This document shows, one piece after another, positions 24,174-36,954 of a stretch of DNA of 64,000 nucleotides; position 1 is the first letter of the stretch, and every line of letters starts with the position of its first letter. The stretch lies in NCBI GenBank assembly GCA_036583965.1, contig JAZBQD010000018.1, positions 68,549,785 through 68,613,784 of the forward strand, read 5' to 3'. The notes under the pieces are model-generated. The model was not told the origin of the DNA, did not search any database, and worked only from the letters and a program-made list of their open reading frames with translations. Both the position numbers and the translations under genes were made by a program. Source of the DNA: Prunella strophiata. Lineage: Eukaryota; Chordata; Aves; Passeriformes; Prunellidae.

Positions 24174-24738
24174 AAAATTCAGATATTTGGAAATGAGGGG
24201 TGAAGAAGTTTTAAAGAAATCTTATTGACATCTTGGCTTTTGATTGCTACAGATCTTGGTGTAGAGGCAGCATATCCTGAGTGAACCTTCCCATCCTCTA
24301 AATCAACAAACCACATCCAGGGGAAAAAAAAAAAAACCCAAACCACCCAGGAAAGCATTTGACATCATTTTAACTGAGGTGGGAAACTCCCTGTCAAAAG
24401 TTGAAGGTTAAAGGCTACTACTCCAACATTATTCTCATACTAAATCCAAACCACAGAACTTTGCCAGCACCTGAGAGCTGAGGAAAAAAAATCAACTCTA
24501 TCCCAGCCAAAACAAGAGCATCACCAAAAAGAGAAAAAAAAAAAAAAAAAAGTGGGGGGATTTGGTTTTAATCCAATTATGTTGGCTTGGAGGATGCATT
24601 TATTGTGGAAGTGAATCCTTGTTTGAATGTACATGTTGAATACAACATTTACCTCTGTGCCCACATTGAGCAGCTGCACCAGGTGAGAGGGAGCCCAGCG
24701 TCCCCAGGGGTCACCTTGGCAGCTCCTCCTGGAAGAGG

Positions 24739-25085
24739 ATAACCAGAAAGGAACATGACAGCATGCAGGGACAACTTCCCAGGGCCAGGAAGTTCTGAGA
24801 GATCCCTGGGTAACCAGAAAGGAACATGACAGCATGCAGGGACAACTTCCCAGGGCCAGGAAGTTCTGAGATCCCTGGGTAACCAGAAAGGAACATGACA
24901 GCATGCAGGGACAACTTCCCAGGGCCAGGAAGTTCTGAGATCCCTGGGTAACCAGAAAGGAACATGACAGCATGCAGGGACAACTTCCCAGAGCCAGGAA
25001 GTTCTGAGATCCCTGGCTAACCAGAAAGGAACATGACAGCATGCAGGGACAACTTCCCAGGGCCAGGAAGTTCTGAGATCCCTTC
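24739..25085. repeat. 69-bp tandem repeat, five copies
   Basis: 'aaccagaaaggaacatgaca' recurs at 24741, 24812, 24881, 24950 and 25019 (spacing 71, 69, 69, 69). Because 69 is a multiple of three, a minus-strand frame stays open across the array as a 23-residue periodic peptide (...SQNFLALGSCPCMLSC...). Near-identity of copies indicates recent expansion. I see no promoter or splice context and do not call it a gene. Confidence 0.95.
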
Positions 25086-27356
25086 CAGTCCTGCACCCTA
25101 TGGGCTCTCAGCTCGTGGTAGCAAACTTGGCTCTGTATTAACTCCCTTTTAATACACCAAACCATATTTCCCCATTAGGATAAATTCATTATAGCAGTGC
25201 CTGTCCCATGCTAGAAATCTTAGCCCCCCACCAGCAACATTTTCTGGAGGGTATCAGCTTATCTGACACCCTGCCAGGCACCAGAGGGGACATCAGATAC
25301 TTCAGTGGCTGGCGCTCTCTGGGCCATGCCAGCAGTCTCCAGACCTGATCTTTGCAGACATCCTGTACTGTCACAGCCCAGCTCAGTCACCCAGGGCCAG
25401 CTGCAGCCCAGCAGCAGCAGTTTCACCCTTCCCCAAGCCATCAGCTGCTGAGGAGCCTCAGCCCAACATTCCCCTCCAGCAGGTTCTTAACTTTATGCAC
25501 AAAGCCAACCTCCCTCCCAGGCAGAAGTTCATTTTCCTCTCTTACTGACTGACTGGTTGGCATTAAGCAGCTCTTTGTAGCCAGGCTGGTTTGTGGCTGG
25601 AAACCAGCGGGAAGTGGATTTTTGCTTCACAACCAGATCATACAGGACCTGCTTGCCTGGTCCAGCAGGATCAGCTGAGTGTCCCAGCAGAAGATACTTG
25701 GGTCCCCTCCAAGCCAGGGACAGATGCCAGGTGTATTTGCTTTTTAGCAGGAGGCTTTTCCAAGACTCTGATTGATTTTTTTTTTTTTAATTTTTTTTTT
25801 TTTTCTTTCTGGTGGCCTCACATTGGAGGCTGCAAGAGCCTGGACACAGAAAGTAACACTAGGTGGACCCAAGCATTGCAGAGAAACCCTTATCCCATCC
25901 TCATGAAGCAGCACTGGGATTCCCAAGCTGTGACACAGCCAACACTTGAAACAAAAGCAAAGAAGTTGCTTAGGGGATCCAAATTAAAAATTTAGGTACC
26001 ACCATACCTGCAGCCTGTTTTATTCTGTTTGAATCATGAACTCCTTAAATCCCACCCTACCTCCTGCTGCTTTGACTGCAGCTCAAGGGAAACCTGAGTT
26101 CTCTTCCCAGCTCCTGCTGCACATCCTGTCTGTGCCATCACCTGCAGAACACTGCAATTAAAAAAGCACAGCAGAGGGAGCAGCTGGGAGCTCCCAGGTA
26201 ACTCCTGCCTTGGAGTCCTTGTCACCTGGGATGGGGTTGAAGTGTTTATCCCTCCTCTGTTCCCTTCAGCCCTCTCTGGCCTCACCCCTGGAGCTGAATC
26301 CCACCAGAGCAGCTCTGAGCATCCCATTTCAGGACACACATTTCAGGCTGCTCTGAGGAGACCCAGGCTGGTTTGAGGCACCAGGTTTGCCTTCAGGAAT
26401 CAAAGAAATTAACTTTAGAGGCCAAGGGAGCCAGTGAGCTGCAGTTTAAGCAGGTTTTGAGGCTTTGAGGTGAGTTTAGCAACTGCCACCTTCTTTTTGG
26501 TGCCTTTTCAGCTCACAAAGGCACAAATAAATATTAGACTGAACAGCACCAGCTCAGCCAGGTGAAAGGGAGCACATCAAATCCTCTTTTAAGAGTCAAA
26601 TATTTTAAGGTTGCCCCCACCTGAGAAAGTCATCCAAATAAGAGAGAGAAGACCATGAAATTCCCAAACCAACTCCAGGAAAAGGCACAACAGTCCCTTC
26701 AGCACAAGGGGGATTGGGGGAGTTTAGGAGGCAGCTGCACAAGGAGCAGACCCAGAAATCTGAAGCTTTAAGGTAAAGGCAATTTTCTGCTGCTCCTTGC
26801 TCATGCTCCCAACCAGAAGGTGAAGAAGAAAATAAAAGAAAAAAATCAGTTACATTTTATTAAAATGTACCTAAACACTAATTCCTTTGTCTCCCTCCTG
26901 TACAATCTTTTTCTCTAGCAAGGGAAGGAACCCAGTGAGGGCCAGAGCTGGTGCCCAACCAAGAGCTGCTGGGAAGGTCAGGCTCCTTCAGCTGCAGATT
27001 GCACCCAGATGGTGATTTCCTCCTGGCAGTGGCAGGAGCTGGGGAAGGCAGCCAGGCTCCAGCAGGCTGTGCCAGAGCTGGAGGCAGAAACTCCCTGGCC
27101 AGAGCCATGCCAACATGCAGATCTGATTAGGGCAGACCCTGCAGCCAGGGGAGAGGAGAGCAGGACTGAGAGCTCAGCCATCAGCACTGTGGTCACTCTG
27201 CCCTGGACACAGCCCCTCCTCCTGCCCTAAAACATTCATTTGGGAAGATCTGCCACCTCCAGGAGGTGCTTGAAGGAGACAAAAAGGGAGCAGAGACCAC
27301 CTGACTGTTGCCTCTCTGGAAAGGAGCCACAGGAGGGAAGTGCAGCTGGGAGAGGA
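25086..27356. other. no recognisable gene
   Basis: Unique intergenic-type sequence with a T-rich tract at about 25779-25804. No exon or repeat is recognised with confidence. Confidence 0.4.
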
Positions 27357-27800
27357 TCATGGAATCATGGAATGGTTTGGGATGGAAGGGACCTTAAAAA
27401 TCATCCAAGTGCCACCCCTGCCACAGGCAGGGACACCTTCCATTGTCCCAGGCTGCTCCAAGCCCCATCCAGCCTGGCCTTGGACACTTCCAGGGATCCA
27501 GGGGCAGCCACAGCTGCTCTGGGCACCCTGTGCCAGGGCTCAGCACCCTCACAGGGAACAATTCCTAATTCCCAATATCCCATCCATCCCTGCCCTCTGG
27601 CAGTGGGAGCCATTCCCTGTGTCCTGTCCCTCCATCCCTTGTCCCCAGTCCCTCTCCAGCTCTCCTGGAGCCCCTTCAGGCCCTTCAAGGAGCTCTGAGC
27701 TCTCCCTGGAGTTTTCCCTTCTCCAGCTCTCCCAGCCTGGCTCCAGCCTCCTCTGGATTTGCTCCAGCAGCTCCAGCTCCTTCTGATGCTGGGGGAGAGA
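27357..27800 (-). mobile_element. CR1 LINE fragment, antisense, about 440 bp
   Basis: One of the longer CR1 copies here. It begins 'tcatggaatcatggaatgg' and continues through 'accttccattgtcccaggct', 'cctgtgccagggctcagcac', 'ctccagctctcctggagcc' and 'ttcccttctccagctctccc' to 'gatttgctccagcagctcca'. This is the contiguous CR1 order in reverse complement. Open frames over it on both strands derive from the CR1 3' region, not a host gene. Confidence 0.92.
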
Positions 27801-28189
27801 GGAGCAACATCAGATGGATGTGATTGCTGTCACAGCCACAGTCTGTGCTCAGGCTCCTGAGCACAGCCAGTCCATCCAGGGCAAAATTTGAACCAGAAAT
27901 GACTGTGGTCAATTTTGGTATAAAGGAAAAAGTTATTTCCTAGGGAGTGTGGGTTTGAAATCCACCTCCCAAGCAGCAGCTCAAGCTCTACTCTGGCCCT
28001 TCAGTACCTGGGTGTCAGCAGCAATCAGAGATCTCTCCATGGAGCTTGTCAGAGCACATCCCCAGTTCATGGCTGGTTAAGAGCAGGACTCAGGGTCTCT
28101 GTGTCACACTGGGGCTGTCACACACCTGGGCCCTGCAGAGAGCCCAGGCTGTGCCTCCCTGCTGCCAGAGGACACAGCAAACCCTGCTA

Positions 28190-28480
28190 GAATATGGAAT
28201 ATCCTGAGCTGGAAAGGACCCACAGGGTCATCCTGGTCCTGCACAGACCCCCCAACAACCCCACCCTGTGCCTGAGAGCATTGTCCAAACCTTCCTGGGG
28301 CTCTGGCAGCCTCAGGGCTGTGCCCATTCCCTGGGGAGTTGGGCAGTGCCCAGCACCCTCTGGATGAGGAACCTTTCCCTGATTTCCAACCTAAACCTGC
28401 CCTGACCCAGCTCCAGCCATTCCCTGGCTGCTGTCACAGAGCAGAGATCAGAGCTGCCCCTCCTCTCCAGCACATTGCTG
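28190..28480 (-). mobile_element. CR1 LINE fragment of a different subfamily, antisense
   Basis: 'aatatggaatatcctgagct', 'ggacccacagggtcatcct', 'cccaacaaccccaccctgtg' and 'tccctgatttccaacctaaa' match the CR1 subfamily whose 3' end reads 'gatccttgtgggtccctt'. Order and orientation are antisense. Confidence 0.82.
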
Positions 28481-31400
28481 AGGTTCAGCAGTGCCACTGG
28501 AGGCACTGAAGAAGAGGGGACATTCAGCAGAAGATGCTTTTCCACTGCTCTGGTTTCTTCGTGGGTAAAATCTTGGGAAAATCCTACCCTTAAAATGATG
28601 TTTCAGCTCCACAAAGAGTCCTGCTGCCGAACGAGTAGAGATAAACACAATAGATTTGCACAGAGCCACAGCTGAATAGCTGACTTCAGCCTTAGTTTAG
28701 CCTCAGAGCATTAAGAGATTGTTGATTCCAGTAGAGAACACACTTGCCAACCTTTTTTTGTGTGTGTGTAAGAACACAATTTAAAGGAAAAAAAGCCCTC
28801 AGTGACTCCAGGCACTGGCAACCTCAGCCCCTCTCGGGCACTCAGAGGCGACTCGATGTGAATATTTTCACTGCTGCTGGAGGCAACGTGCTGGTGATAA
28901 GGAATTCAGCATGGTGTTTATTTATTTTCAGAACTCTAATGGGTTTAGTAATAAATTCTGCTCCTTGCCCAAGACTCAGCTGAACATGTTCTGAAGCCCA
29001 GAGCAGCAGATGCAGATGATGTCATGTAAGAGCGCAATAAAGAATTACACAACGAAAGCAGCAGATAAAAACCAGGGACAATCAGCAGCTTCTCAAGATG
29101 TAATGAGGAAAAACCTTCCATCCCAGCCATGCACAGCCCCTTGACTAATTAATCCAGTTAAATCACACATATCCACAGGCATAAATATTTACCTGAAACC
29201 TTCATGACGAGGAAGAGGAGGGCACCAGGCAGCAGTGCAAAATCACACAGGAAGCAGCAGAAACAAAAACAAGCCTAATGAAGATCATTTTCCAGGCAAG
29301 GAAACAGATTTTAACTGACTCAGCAGCAGGTTCACGAGGACTTACAGCACAGAGGAGTCGTGAGCAACTGGAACAGCTTCCAGACAAGCTAAAACTCCCA
29401 CTTTTAACACAAAAATGGATCAGATTCTGGGATGTGGTTGTGAAGATTCTTCACACTTGGCCATGGTGACTTTCATCTCACTGAGCACATGCAATTGCTG
29501 GCAGCAAACTCATAAGAACAGAAAAGAAAAAAAAATAAAATAAAAAGCCCCTCAAGTTCCCCAGGCAACTTCAAAGCCCAACAGGGTTTTCCTCTCTGCT
29601 AAAGGGGATTCAGAGTTCATTGTGCTCGTGGAACCCAAGTTGGGCTGCAGGAAAAACCTCCTGCTTCTCTCTCCTTGAGGTGCCACCCTTGCCCAGCTGG
29701 GGGACAGAGGGGATGAGTGGCAGGGATGCACAGAGCACCCCAGTAAAGCCATTACAGCTTCCACACTGCAGCCTGGACCAGGAGGGGATATTTGGTGAGA
29801 GGATGTGGCAGAAGAGGCATTTCATGTGCCCAGCACAGGGCTGGGTGGGAGAAATACAGCAGCTCCTGTCAGGTCCTTGTGGAGAAGGAGAATTCACTCC
29901 ATGGGCTCACCAAGAGCACAGAACCCCCAGAATCTCAGCTTTGAGAGCCCATCCCTCCTAACCAACAGCAATTTAAAGGAGTTTTTTACTCTAAAATGAG
30001 TAAAGCAACAACTAATGGGAAACCAATGCAGCAGCACAACCCAGCAGTGGGGCTGAGTTACTCTCCCTGCTGCCATGTTCACCAAAACCCAGCTCTTTTA
30101 GTGCTGATAGCCCAGCACATGTTCTTCAAATTAATTTGTATCAGCAGCCTGGAGAAGGGGATAAATGAAGCCCTCGATGCCTTTAGGAAGCAGCTCCTAT
30201 TTCTATTTCTAATGATATTTCTATATATGTATTCCTATTTATAATGACATTCCTATCTTTAATTATATTTTTGCATTAAATGCCACAGACTATTGATGGC
30301 AGCAGGGATTTAGTGACTCCCATTAAACACTGACAAAGGAGGGGTTTTTCCTCCAGCCAAAAACCTCCCTTTTCCATGAGAGGGAAGACAGAATAACCAG
30401 CTGGACACCCATTCCTGGGGTAGAGTATTTCCAGCCAAAAGGGACCTACAATCATCATCTGGTCTAGATGTGCCTTCTGCAACCCTTTCTGGACAGGAAA
30501 AACTGTCCCAGAGGGATCTGGAGGTTTGTAGCTTCCTTTTCAGGCTTTACAAGGCAGAAAGGGAAACTTTTAAGCACTTGATACCCAAAGTAAGAAGCCT
30601 GAAATCACCTGCAAGTTTACAAAGAAAACCATTCCATGAAAAAGTTCCAAGTAGACCACGAGTTTTTGCCATGTTTTATTGCCATGAGGCAGAGGAACAG
30701 GAAAGGACCAGGGCAAGGTGATTTTGACTCACTAGCAGGGAAGTTTTCCATCATTAAGCCAGTTAAACACCACTCTGGTCATCATCTCCTAGGAGATTTT
30801 TCTTCCTGCACAAACCAGAAAACCCCAAAGGTTGTCATGTAAAAAACAAGGGAGGGTTTGATGAGTTTTACTCCTTTTTAATAGAGGAGAGCTGGAAGAA
30901 AAACAAGTGATTCTTATCTCTGAATTCAGTGTTTCACTCTCAGTCCTGTGCCAGAATATAAAATTATTTCCTTGCTACAGGAAAGAGCTCTACATGCAAA
31001 GAGATGCAAGACTCCACAATATTTATATTGTATTTATTTCATAGACAGCCTATCCATACTCCCCTTTCCTCATTCTCCACCTGAGGCTGCAGAATTATAG
31101 GAAATATCTTTTAATCCTGGTGCTGCCTCTAACCCCAGTGAGCAGAAACAACTTTTACACACCAAAATGACCAAACCCAACCATTATTTGCCAATTTGAG
31201 AGTTGCAGCTCAGAGCTGTCCACCACCTGCCAGGCTGCAGCTCCTGTTTCTGCAGAATTCAGCTGCAATTACAGCTCCTGCTCCCTGAACTTCTCTCCCA
31301 GGCTGTATTTTGGGTGAAGAGAATGAGCAGACTTCAAAGAGCCACCTACAACAGTGCTGGCACCTTCTCATCCATTGAGATGCTTCTCTCACAGACAGGC

Positions 31401-32368
31401 TGGCTCCTGGCTGGAAATCCTGAGAAAATAGATAGAAATGACTGGAATTAAAGCAGAGAGTAACTTGAGAGTCATTTCCTTCTCTGGGGAGCTCCCACAT
31501 GCCCTGCCCTTTCACCAGCCTCAAGTCCCAGGATGTGGCAAGAGATTCCACCCAAGGACGGAATAAAACACGTCAGGAGCACAATTCCTTTATCACAACA
31601 TTCTGTCCTTCCTTTTTTTTGGGGTGGTCCCCACCCCCAGGAGCTCAACCAGTTTGAAATATCCCCAAGGATGGGTTTGTGGAAGGAGCCTTGGTGTGAT
31701 TTCTGGGGTTTCAGCACCAGAATCACCAAAACAAGGGGTTTTCTGAGAAAGGGGATAAAAGCAGTGGTGTAACACCCACCACAGAGCAGCTCTGAATGAA
31801 ACCAAACATTCTTGGTAGTCCAAGGTCTTTGCTGCCTCCCCCATGAAGAAAACAGATGAGAAAAATAATGCATTTCCAACCCTCTGCAGACCTCCAGTGC
31901 CTGAGAAACTCCAGCAGACTGATATGAAGAGAGGCAGCAAGATTCAGCTCAGACTGGCCTGCAATTCCTGTTCCTACAGGAGAATGTATTTACACCCTGA
32001 TAAGCTGGGCAGCAGTTTGATTTCAGAAATATTTTAGCTCCAGAGTGAGAAACAACTCCTCTCTTTGCAGCATTTGCTTCCTCCAAGACAGCACCAGCCT
32101 CAGGATGATTTTGTCTCTGAGCACTGAAGCCTGCTGGGAACCAGATAAGCAGCCAAAATTAGGGTCAGAGTTGATGTTATTCCACCAACTAATGCCCAGT
32201 GCTGTTCAGAGGAGCATCCTTAAGTGATCCAGTTTGCTGTCACCCCACTCAGCTCTGAGCTTTGGGATGAGAGGTCCAAGGATGCCTTTTCCAGAGCAGC
32301 CACAACTGATCTTCATCCCCTCCCAGGACCAAACACACTGATCAACCCTGCCAAAAACTCCTACAGTA
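28481..32368. other. no recognisable gene; one possible CR1 remnant
   Basis: About 3.9 kb of mostly unique, AT-leaning sequence. A short patch at 30424-30480 (ccagccaaaagggacctaca, atcatctggtctag) resembles an old antisense CR1 3' end. No exon is supported. Confidence 0.4.
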
Positions 32369-32470
32369 TCAGGGAATCGTGGTTTGGGTTGGGAAGGATG
32401 GTGAAGCTCATCCAGATCCACCTCCCACTATCCCAGGTTTCTCCAAGTCCCATCCAACCTAGCCTGGAAC
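32369..32470 (-). mobile_element. CR1 LINE 3'-end fragment, antisense
   Basis: 'cagggaatcgtggtttgggt', 'ggtgaagctcatccagatcc' and 'tctccaagtcccatccaacc' form a short, diverged CR1 3' end of about 100 bp. Confidence 0.75.
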
Positions 32471-32892
32471 TTATTTTTGTCTTTATCCACAAGCATGCCA
32501 AGCCCTCATTCAGCAGTTCTTCCCTAATAAAACATAAAAACGTTGAGGTGAGAAGCTGCTTTCACATCTCACTTCATCTCCTTGCCCATGCACATCACTT
32601 CAGGCTGGTTCAGGGGGGACATGAACTCCATCCTTCAGCTCCTTCTGTGCCCATCACCCTGAGGCACCCCCTGAACTGCTGCCAGACACAGGGCAGCAAA
32701 CAAAGGCAGCAAATCAGGGAGGCTGCTGCCCTGGCACGGTTGTTTTCAGCCTGGAGACACAAAGCAGACACTCTCAAAGCTTTTTAATAGAGAGTTTGCC
32801 TGCCATTACAAGTATTTATTGATTAGAGACTGAAACACCACAGCAGTTCATTGCCAGCCACCTTCTGGCTCCAGGACTCCCCTCCAGCTTAG

Positions 32893-33661
32893 CCAGGCTG
32901 TTTTCATGCTTGCTACACCTGAATTCTCACACTCAGAATGTTCCCTGTGAGTCTATAAAACTTCTAACATTTATACATGATATTTGCCTTTTAATTGTGA
33001 GAGTCAACCATCACATTACTCATCTGTCACACCAGGCTGTTTTCATGCTTGCTACACCTGAACTCTCACAGTCAGAATGTTCCCTGCACTCTAAAATGAT
33101 GCTACAAACACCACTGAGCACCAAAAGTTCATTGTGGTTGTGAGAAATGATGCTCACTTTCAAATATTTAAAAGGTTTATTAAAACCTTATCAAAAATAC
33201 AACAGAAGACTGAACAGAGAAAATATTGGTGAACAGAGCAGAGGATTTTCCCCACCATGTGCTCACCTACACAATGGAGGTTTCTCCTTTTAACCCTTTA
33301 GCTCTCCCAAAGTTCTGTCCATCCACTCCTTCTCTGTCCAGTGGTGGAGATCACTTCCTTAAATCTTGACTGGAGGTCAGATGTTGCCATAGTGTCAAAC
33401 CAAATGTCCTCCCAAATGTCCCAAACCCAGGCCACCCCTGATAACAACACAAGGGAGGTAAAACACAACTATAAAACTTCTCCTAACATATCTACATGAT
33501 ATTTGCCTTTTAATTGTGAGAGTTAACCATCACATTACTCATCTGTCACACCAGGCTGTTTTCATGCTTGCTACACCTGAACTCTCACAGTCAGAATGTT
33601 CTCTGCACTCTAAAATGATGCTACAAACACCACTGAGCACCAAAAGTTCATTGTGGTCATG
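32893..33661. repeat. 519-bp tandem duplication with one internally deleted copy
   Basis: 'ccaggctgttttcatgcttg' occurs at 32893, 33032 and 33551. The 33032-33550 copy is complete (519 bp). A partial copy continues to 33661 (through caccaaaagttcattgtggt). The first copy is only 139 bp: it jumps from 'gaatgttccctg' directly to 'tctataaaacttct', consistent with an internal deletion of about 380 bp. The missing part corresponds to roughly 33090-33468. Confidence 0.85.
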
Positions 33662-33929
33662 TTGGGTGAGTGATGCAAATCCCCCCAGGGCTTCTCTCAC
33701 CTCCCTGGGATCCAGGCATTCATTGGGGTGGGGATGTTCCATCCTGGTCCACACTGATAAAATCAGGTGCTCCTGGTAGTTTTAGCAAGAAACCCTCACT
33801 GAGGTTTTCTTGTGTGATTTTCTTTGTGTGATTTCACCACAAGCAGCTCTCCCCAGATGTCACATCCCTGGTTTCTTTTCCCAGCAGGAGGAAGGAGAAG
33901 GGAATTCTGTCCCAATACCAAAACCAATT

Positions 33930-34065
33930 CAGGCACAGCCTGAGAGAGTTCCAGAAGTGTTTGGACAATGCTCTCAGGCACAGGGTGGGATTCTTGGGCC
34001 AGGAGTTGGACTTTGATGATCCTTGTGGGCCCCTTCCAGCTCAGAATATTCTACAATTCGATGAT
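33930..34065 (+). mobile_element. CR1 LINE 3'-end fragment, sense
   Basis: 'gttccagaagtgtttggaca', 'ctcaggcacagggtgggatt' and 'gatgatccttgtgggcccct' through 'agaatattctacaattcgat' are the CR1 subfamily end also seen at 50.0 kb (sense) and 28.2 kb (antisense). Confidence 0.82.
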
Positions 34066-36954
34066 TTAAATTCTACCCCGAGCAAGGTGATCTCTCTGAT
34101 CTAGAGAACTCCAAAGTCTCATCCCTTCTTGCCCAAGGAACATCCTGCAGCTCAGAAAAGTCTGGCCCAAGTTGTGGTTGATTCCAGCCCATATCCAGCT
34201 CAACCCTGCCTGGATCTGGTGTGGGTTGGGACACCAGGCTGCATCCAGCCTCACTCATTAAAAAGGTTGAAATCACAGAGTGGCAGCGTCCCCATCACAC
34301 AGAACACCCTGAGGTGCTGACAGCACCATCCTGGCTGGATCCAAGGTCATTATCTGACTTTCTGAAAGACTGAAAGGTTCACCTGGCACATTTCCTGTGT
34401 CGTGATCAGCAACAAGAAAGAGAAACTGGGAGGGGAGAGTTGAGCAAGCCCTGTGAAAACCATAAGGAGCAGGATGCAGACAGCTAAAGGCTCAGCCCCT
34501 CTCCTTGCAACATCCACCCAGGGTGAGTGTTCCTGGCCACAATTCCCAAACAAACATCCCATTAAGGTTTTGGTTCTGCAGAGAAAGCAAAAGCCTGGAG
34601 CAGTGCTGCTGCCAGCCTTTGAACACAGTGGGAGTTACTGGTGATGGGTATGGAGGGGGAAAAGGGCATCTCCAGAGCCTAAAAACTGCTCCTTCCACTG
34701 ATCCATAAATCTGCTCCAGCCCAGAGCCCTGGCTTGGATAAAAACTACCAACAAATGTCTATTAAAGAGCTTTTGCAGCTTCCCAGCCTATGGAGGGGAT
34801 CCTCCAAGGATCTCAAGTTAAAGGTCTCTACAGCACATGTGCCCCTCACAGGAGGGCTCACTAATCCTCTGAGGTCATTTCAGCATCTCCAAAAATCCTG
34901 CAGCAGGGAGACCAACAGCTCTGCATTGTGCCACAAGAACTGTTGCTTTCTGTTAGATTTTTAAGCAAAAAAATCTCCACAATATTTATTTTTTTCCTCA
35001 CCTTTGACCACGCTCTTCAGTCTCCTCCCTTGTGCCCTTGAAGATTTTTTTATTATTCCATGATTTGTAAAGCAGGAACTCCTCCCTGCACTCCCAGTAA
35101 CCAAGAGAACCCTCAATCAAAGGGAGATCAGATCAGACAAAGCCCTTCAGATGTCCAGCAGCACAAACAGGATCAGCTGTGGCCTGGAGCAACACAACCT
35201 TCTCAGGCTATTTCAGGGAGGTTAAGCAAATTTGGCTCAATAACACAAGTTGATGCCCCTCTCCTCCCTGTAAATCATGCCCCATTCACAGCACTGGAGC
35301 ACAGATTAAAGAAGACAGGGTTGATTAGCACCACAAAACTCAAAAGAGGTTAAATAATCATCCAGTCATTATCCCAACAGAATACTTGTGGCTAACACGA
35401 ACAAAAAAAAATGAAAAATTCCCAAAGTTTGGTGCTTGATGAAGCAACAGCACCTCTGCTCCAGAGAGAGGTGATTTGCAGTGATTTCAACCATCTGGAA
35501 GAGTTTGGTTTTTTTGTTTTTTTCAGGAGGCACAAAGCAGAGCAGCCCAGAAGAACAGAACAGGGAGCTCTGGGGGAAGCAGCTGAGGTGCTTTGAAGCA
35601 GGTGAAGGTTTCCCTGTCACAGGGAGAGATACACAGGCATAATTCCAATAAACCATCCCTGAGAACAGGGCTGTGGGGTGGGATCAGGGCAGGAAAAGCA
35701 AAAAATCCCCTCCAGGCTGTGGAATTCCTACACTTTCCAGCCAGGACTTCCACGTGCCCTGAGCAGACAGTGCTCTCACAGTGACATTTCCCTTCCCAGA
35801 ATGGGATGGGAGTCCTGGGAATGGGATGGGGACACCACAGCTGGGGTCACCAGGCAGCCCCCAAGATCCAGGAGACCCCAAAGCTCCAGAACCCCCCTCT
35901 TAACAACATTGCAATCCTGGAACAGGGTTTGTTGGCACAGGAGAAGGGGAAAGCAAAGCTCCTCCAGCAGCATCAGAGCTGGAAGCTCTCCAGGAGTTCA
36001 AGACCAGCAATTTTTTGGGTGGGTTCCAAACACTTTTCATGAACAGCTCCCAGCCAGTCCAAACTTCTGAAGGCAGAGGATCCCAGGCATGGACAGCTTG
36101 GGAGCATGGAGGATGCTGCAGGAGCTCTGGAGCTACCCAGAGTATCCCAAAATCCCTCCAGCTCCTCCTTCAGCCACCCTGGAGCTCTGCAGAGCAGAAA
36201 CCTCAGCCCCAGCTGCACTCCCCACCCCACAGGCTGCATCTGACCCACAGGGCACTGGCCACTCTGACAAAATAGAAAAGGAGAGGTGTCCCCATCACAC
36301 CAATCAGGACTTTTTGAGGCACCAAGAGCCAGCCCACGCTGGGACAAGCCCTCCATCTGCTCCTTGGGCTCTCCCATCCCCAGGGAAAGCAGAAAAGGAC
36401 AAGCTGAGCATGGCAATTCTCATGGCAATCCTTGTTTCCAGCCCAAATCAGAGCTTTGTTACCAGTCCTGCCCTTACCCCCTCCCCAGGAGAGCCTGACC
36501 ATGGGACACTCCAGCACCTTATCCCAATCCAAAAGTGGTTTTTTTCCTTCTCCACCACAGCAGTCCAAGGCTGGGCTGATCTACAGGAGTTTTACAGGGC
36601 TGTGGGGCACAGATCCTCCCAAAATATCCAGGAAAGGGCCCCCATCCCTGAGCAGGAAGGTCCCCAAGGTATGGAAGGAGCTCCAAGGAGAACTCAGCAG
36701 CTTCCTGCTCAGGGCAGTTCTTTGTGCTGTTCCCACCTGGGGACACCCCTGCACTTCACCCCAGCCTGGGGCAGTTCCCCACATCCCAGGACAGCCCCAG
36801 GGCAGCAGGAACAAAGCTAAAAGGGCACCTGGGAGCATCCCAAAAGCAGCTCCTCCTTTCTGCATCTCCTAGGAGACACCCCAGGGCATCCCCCACTTCC
36901 TGAGCATGGAATAAAAAAGGGTTGGAGGAGATGAAGAGAAAGACAGAGCCAAGT
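34066..36954. other. no recognisable gene
   Basis: Unique sequence. The longest frame (plus 36089-36820, 243 codons) overlaps comparably long frames on both strands in Gln/Pro/Ser-rich DNA. It has no recognisable domain or flanking splice sites, so it is not called. Confidence 0.4.

Noticed and set aside
27240..27786. Plus-strand frames of about 150 codons
   Set aside because: They read through an antisense CR1 fragment; similar peptides recur at other CR1 copies (for example 38217-38438 and 58179-58634).
36089..36820. 243-codon plus-strand open frame
   Set aside because: Comparable frames exist on both strands here, codon usage is unremarkable, no domain is recognisable and no splice or start context supports it.
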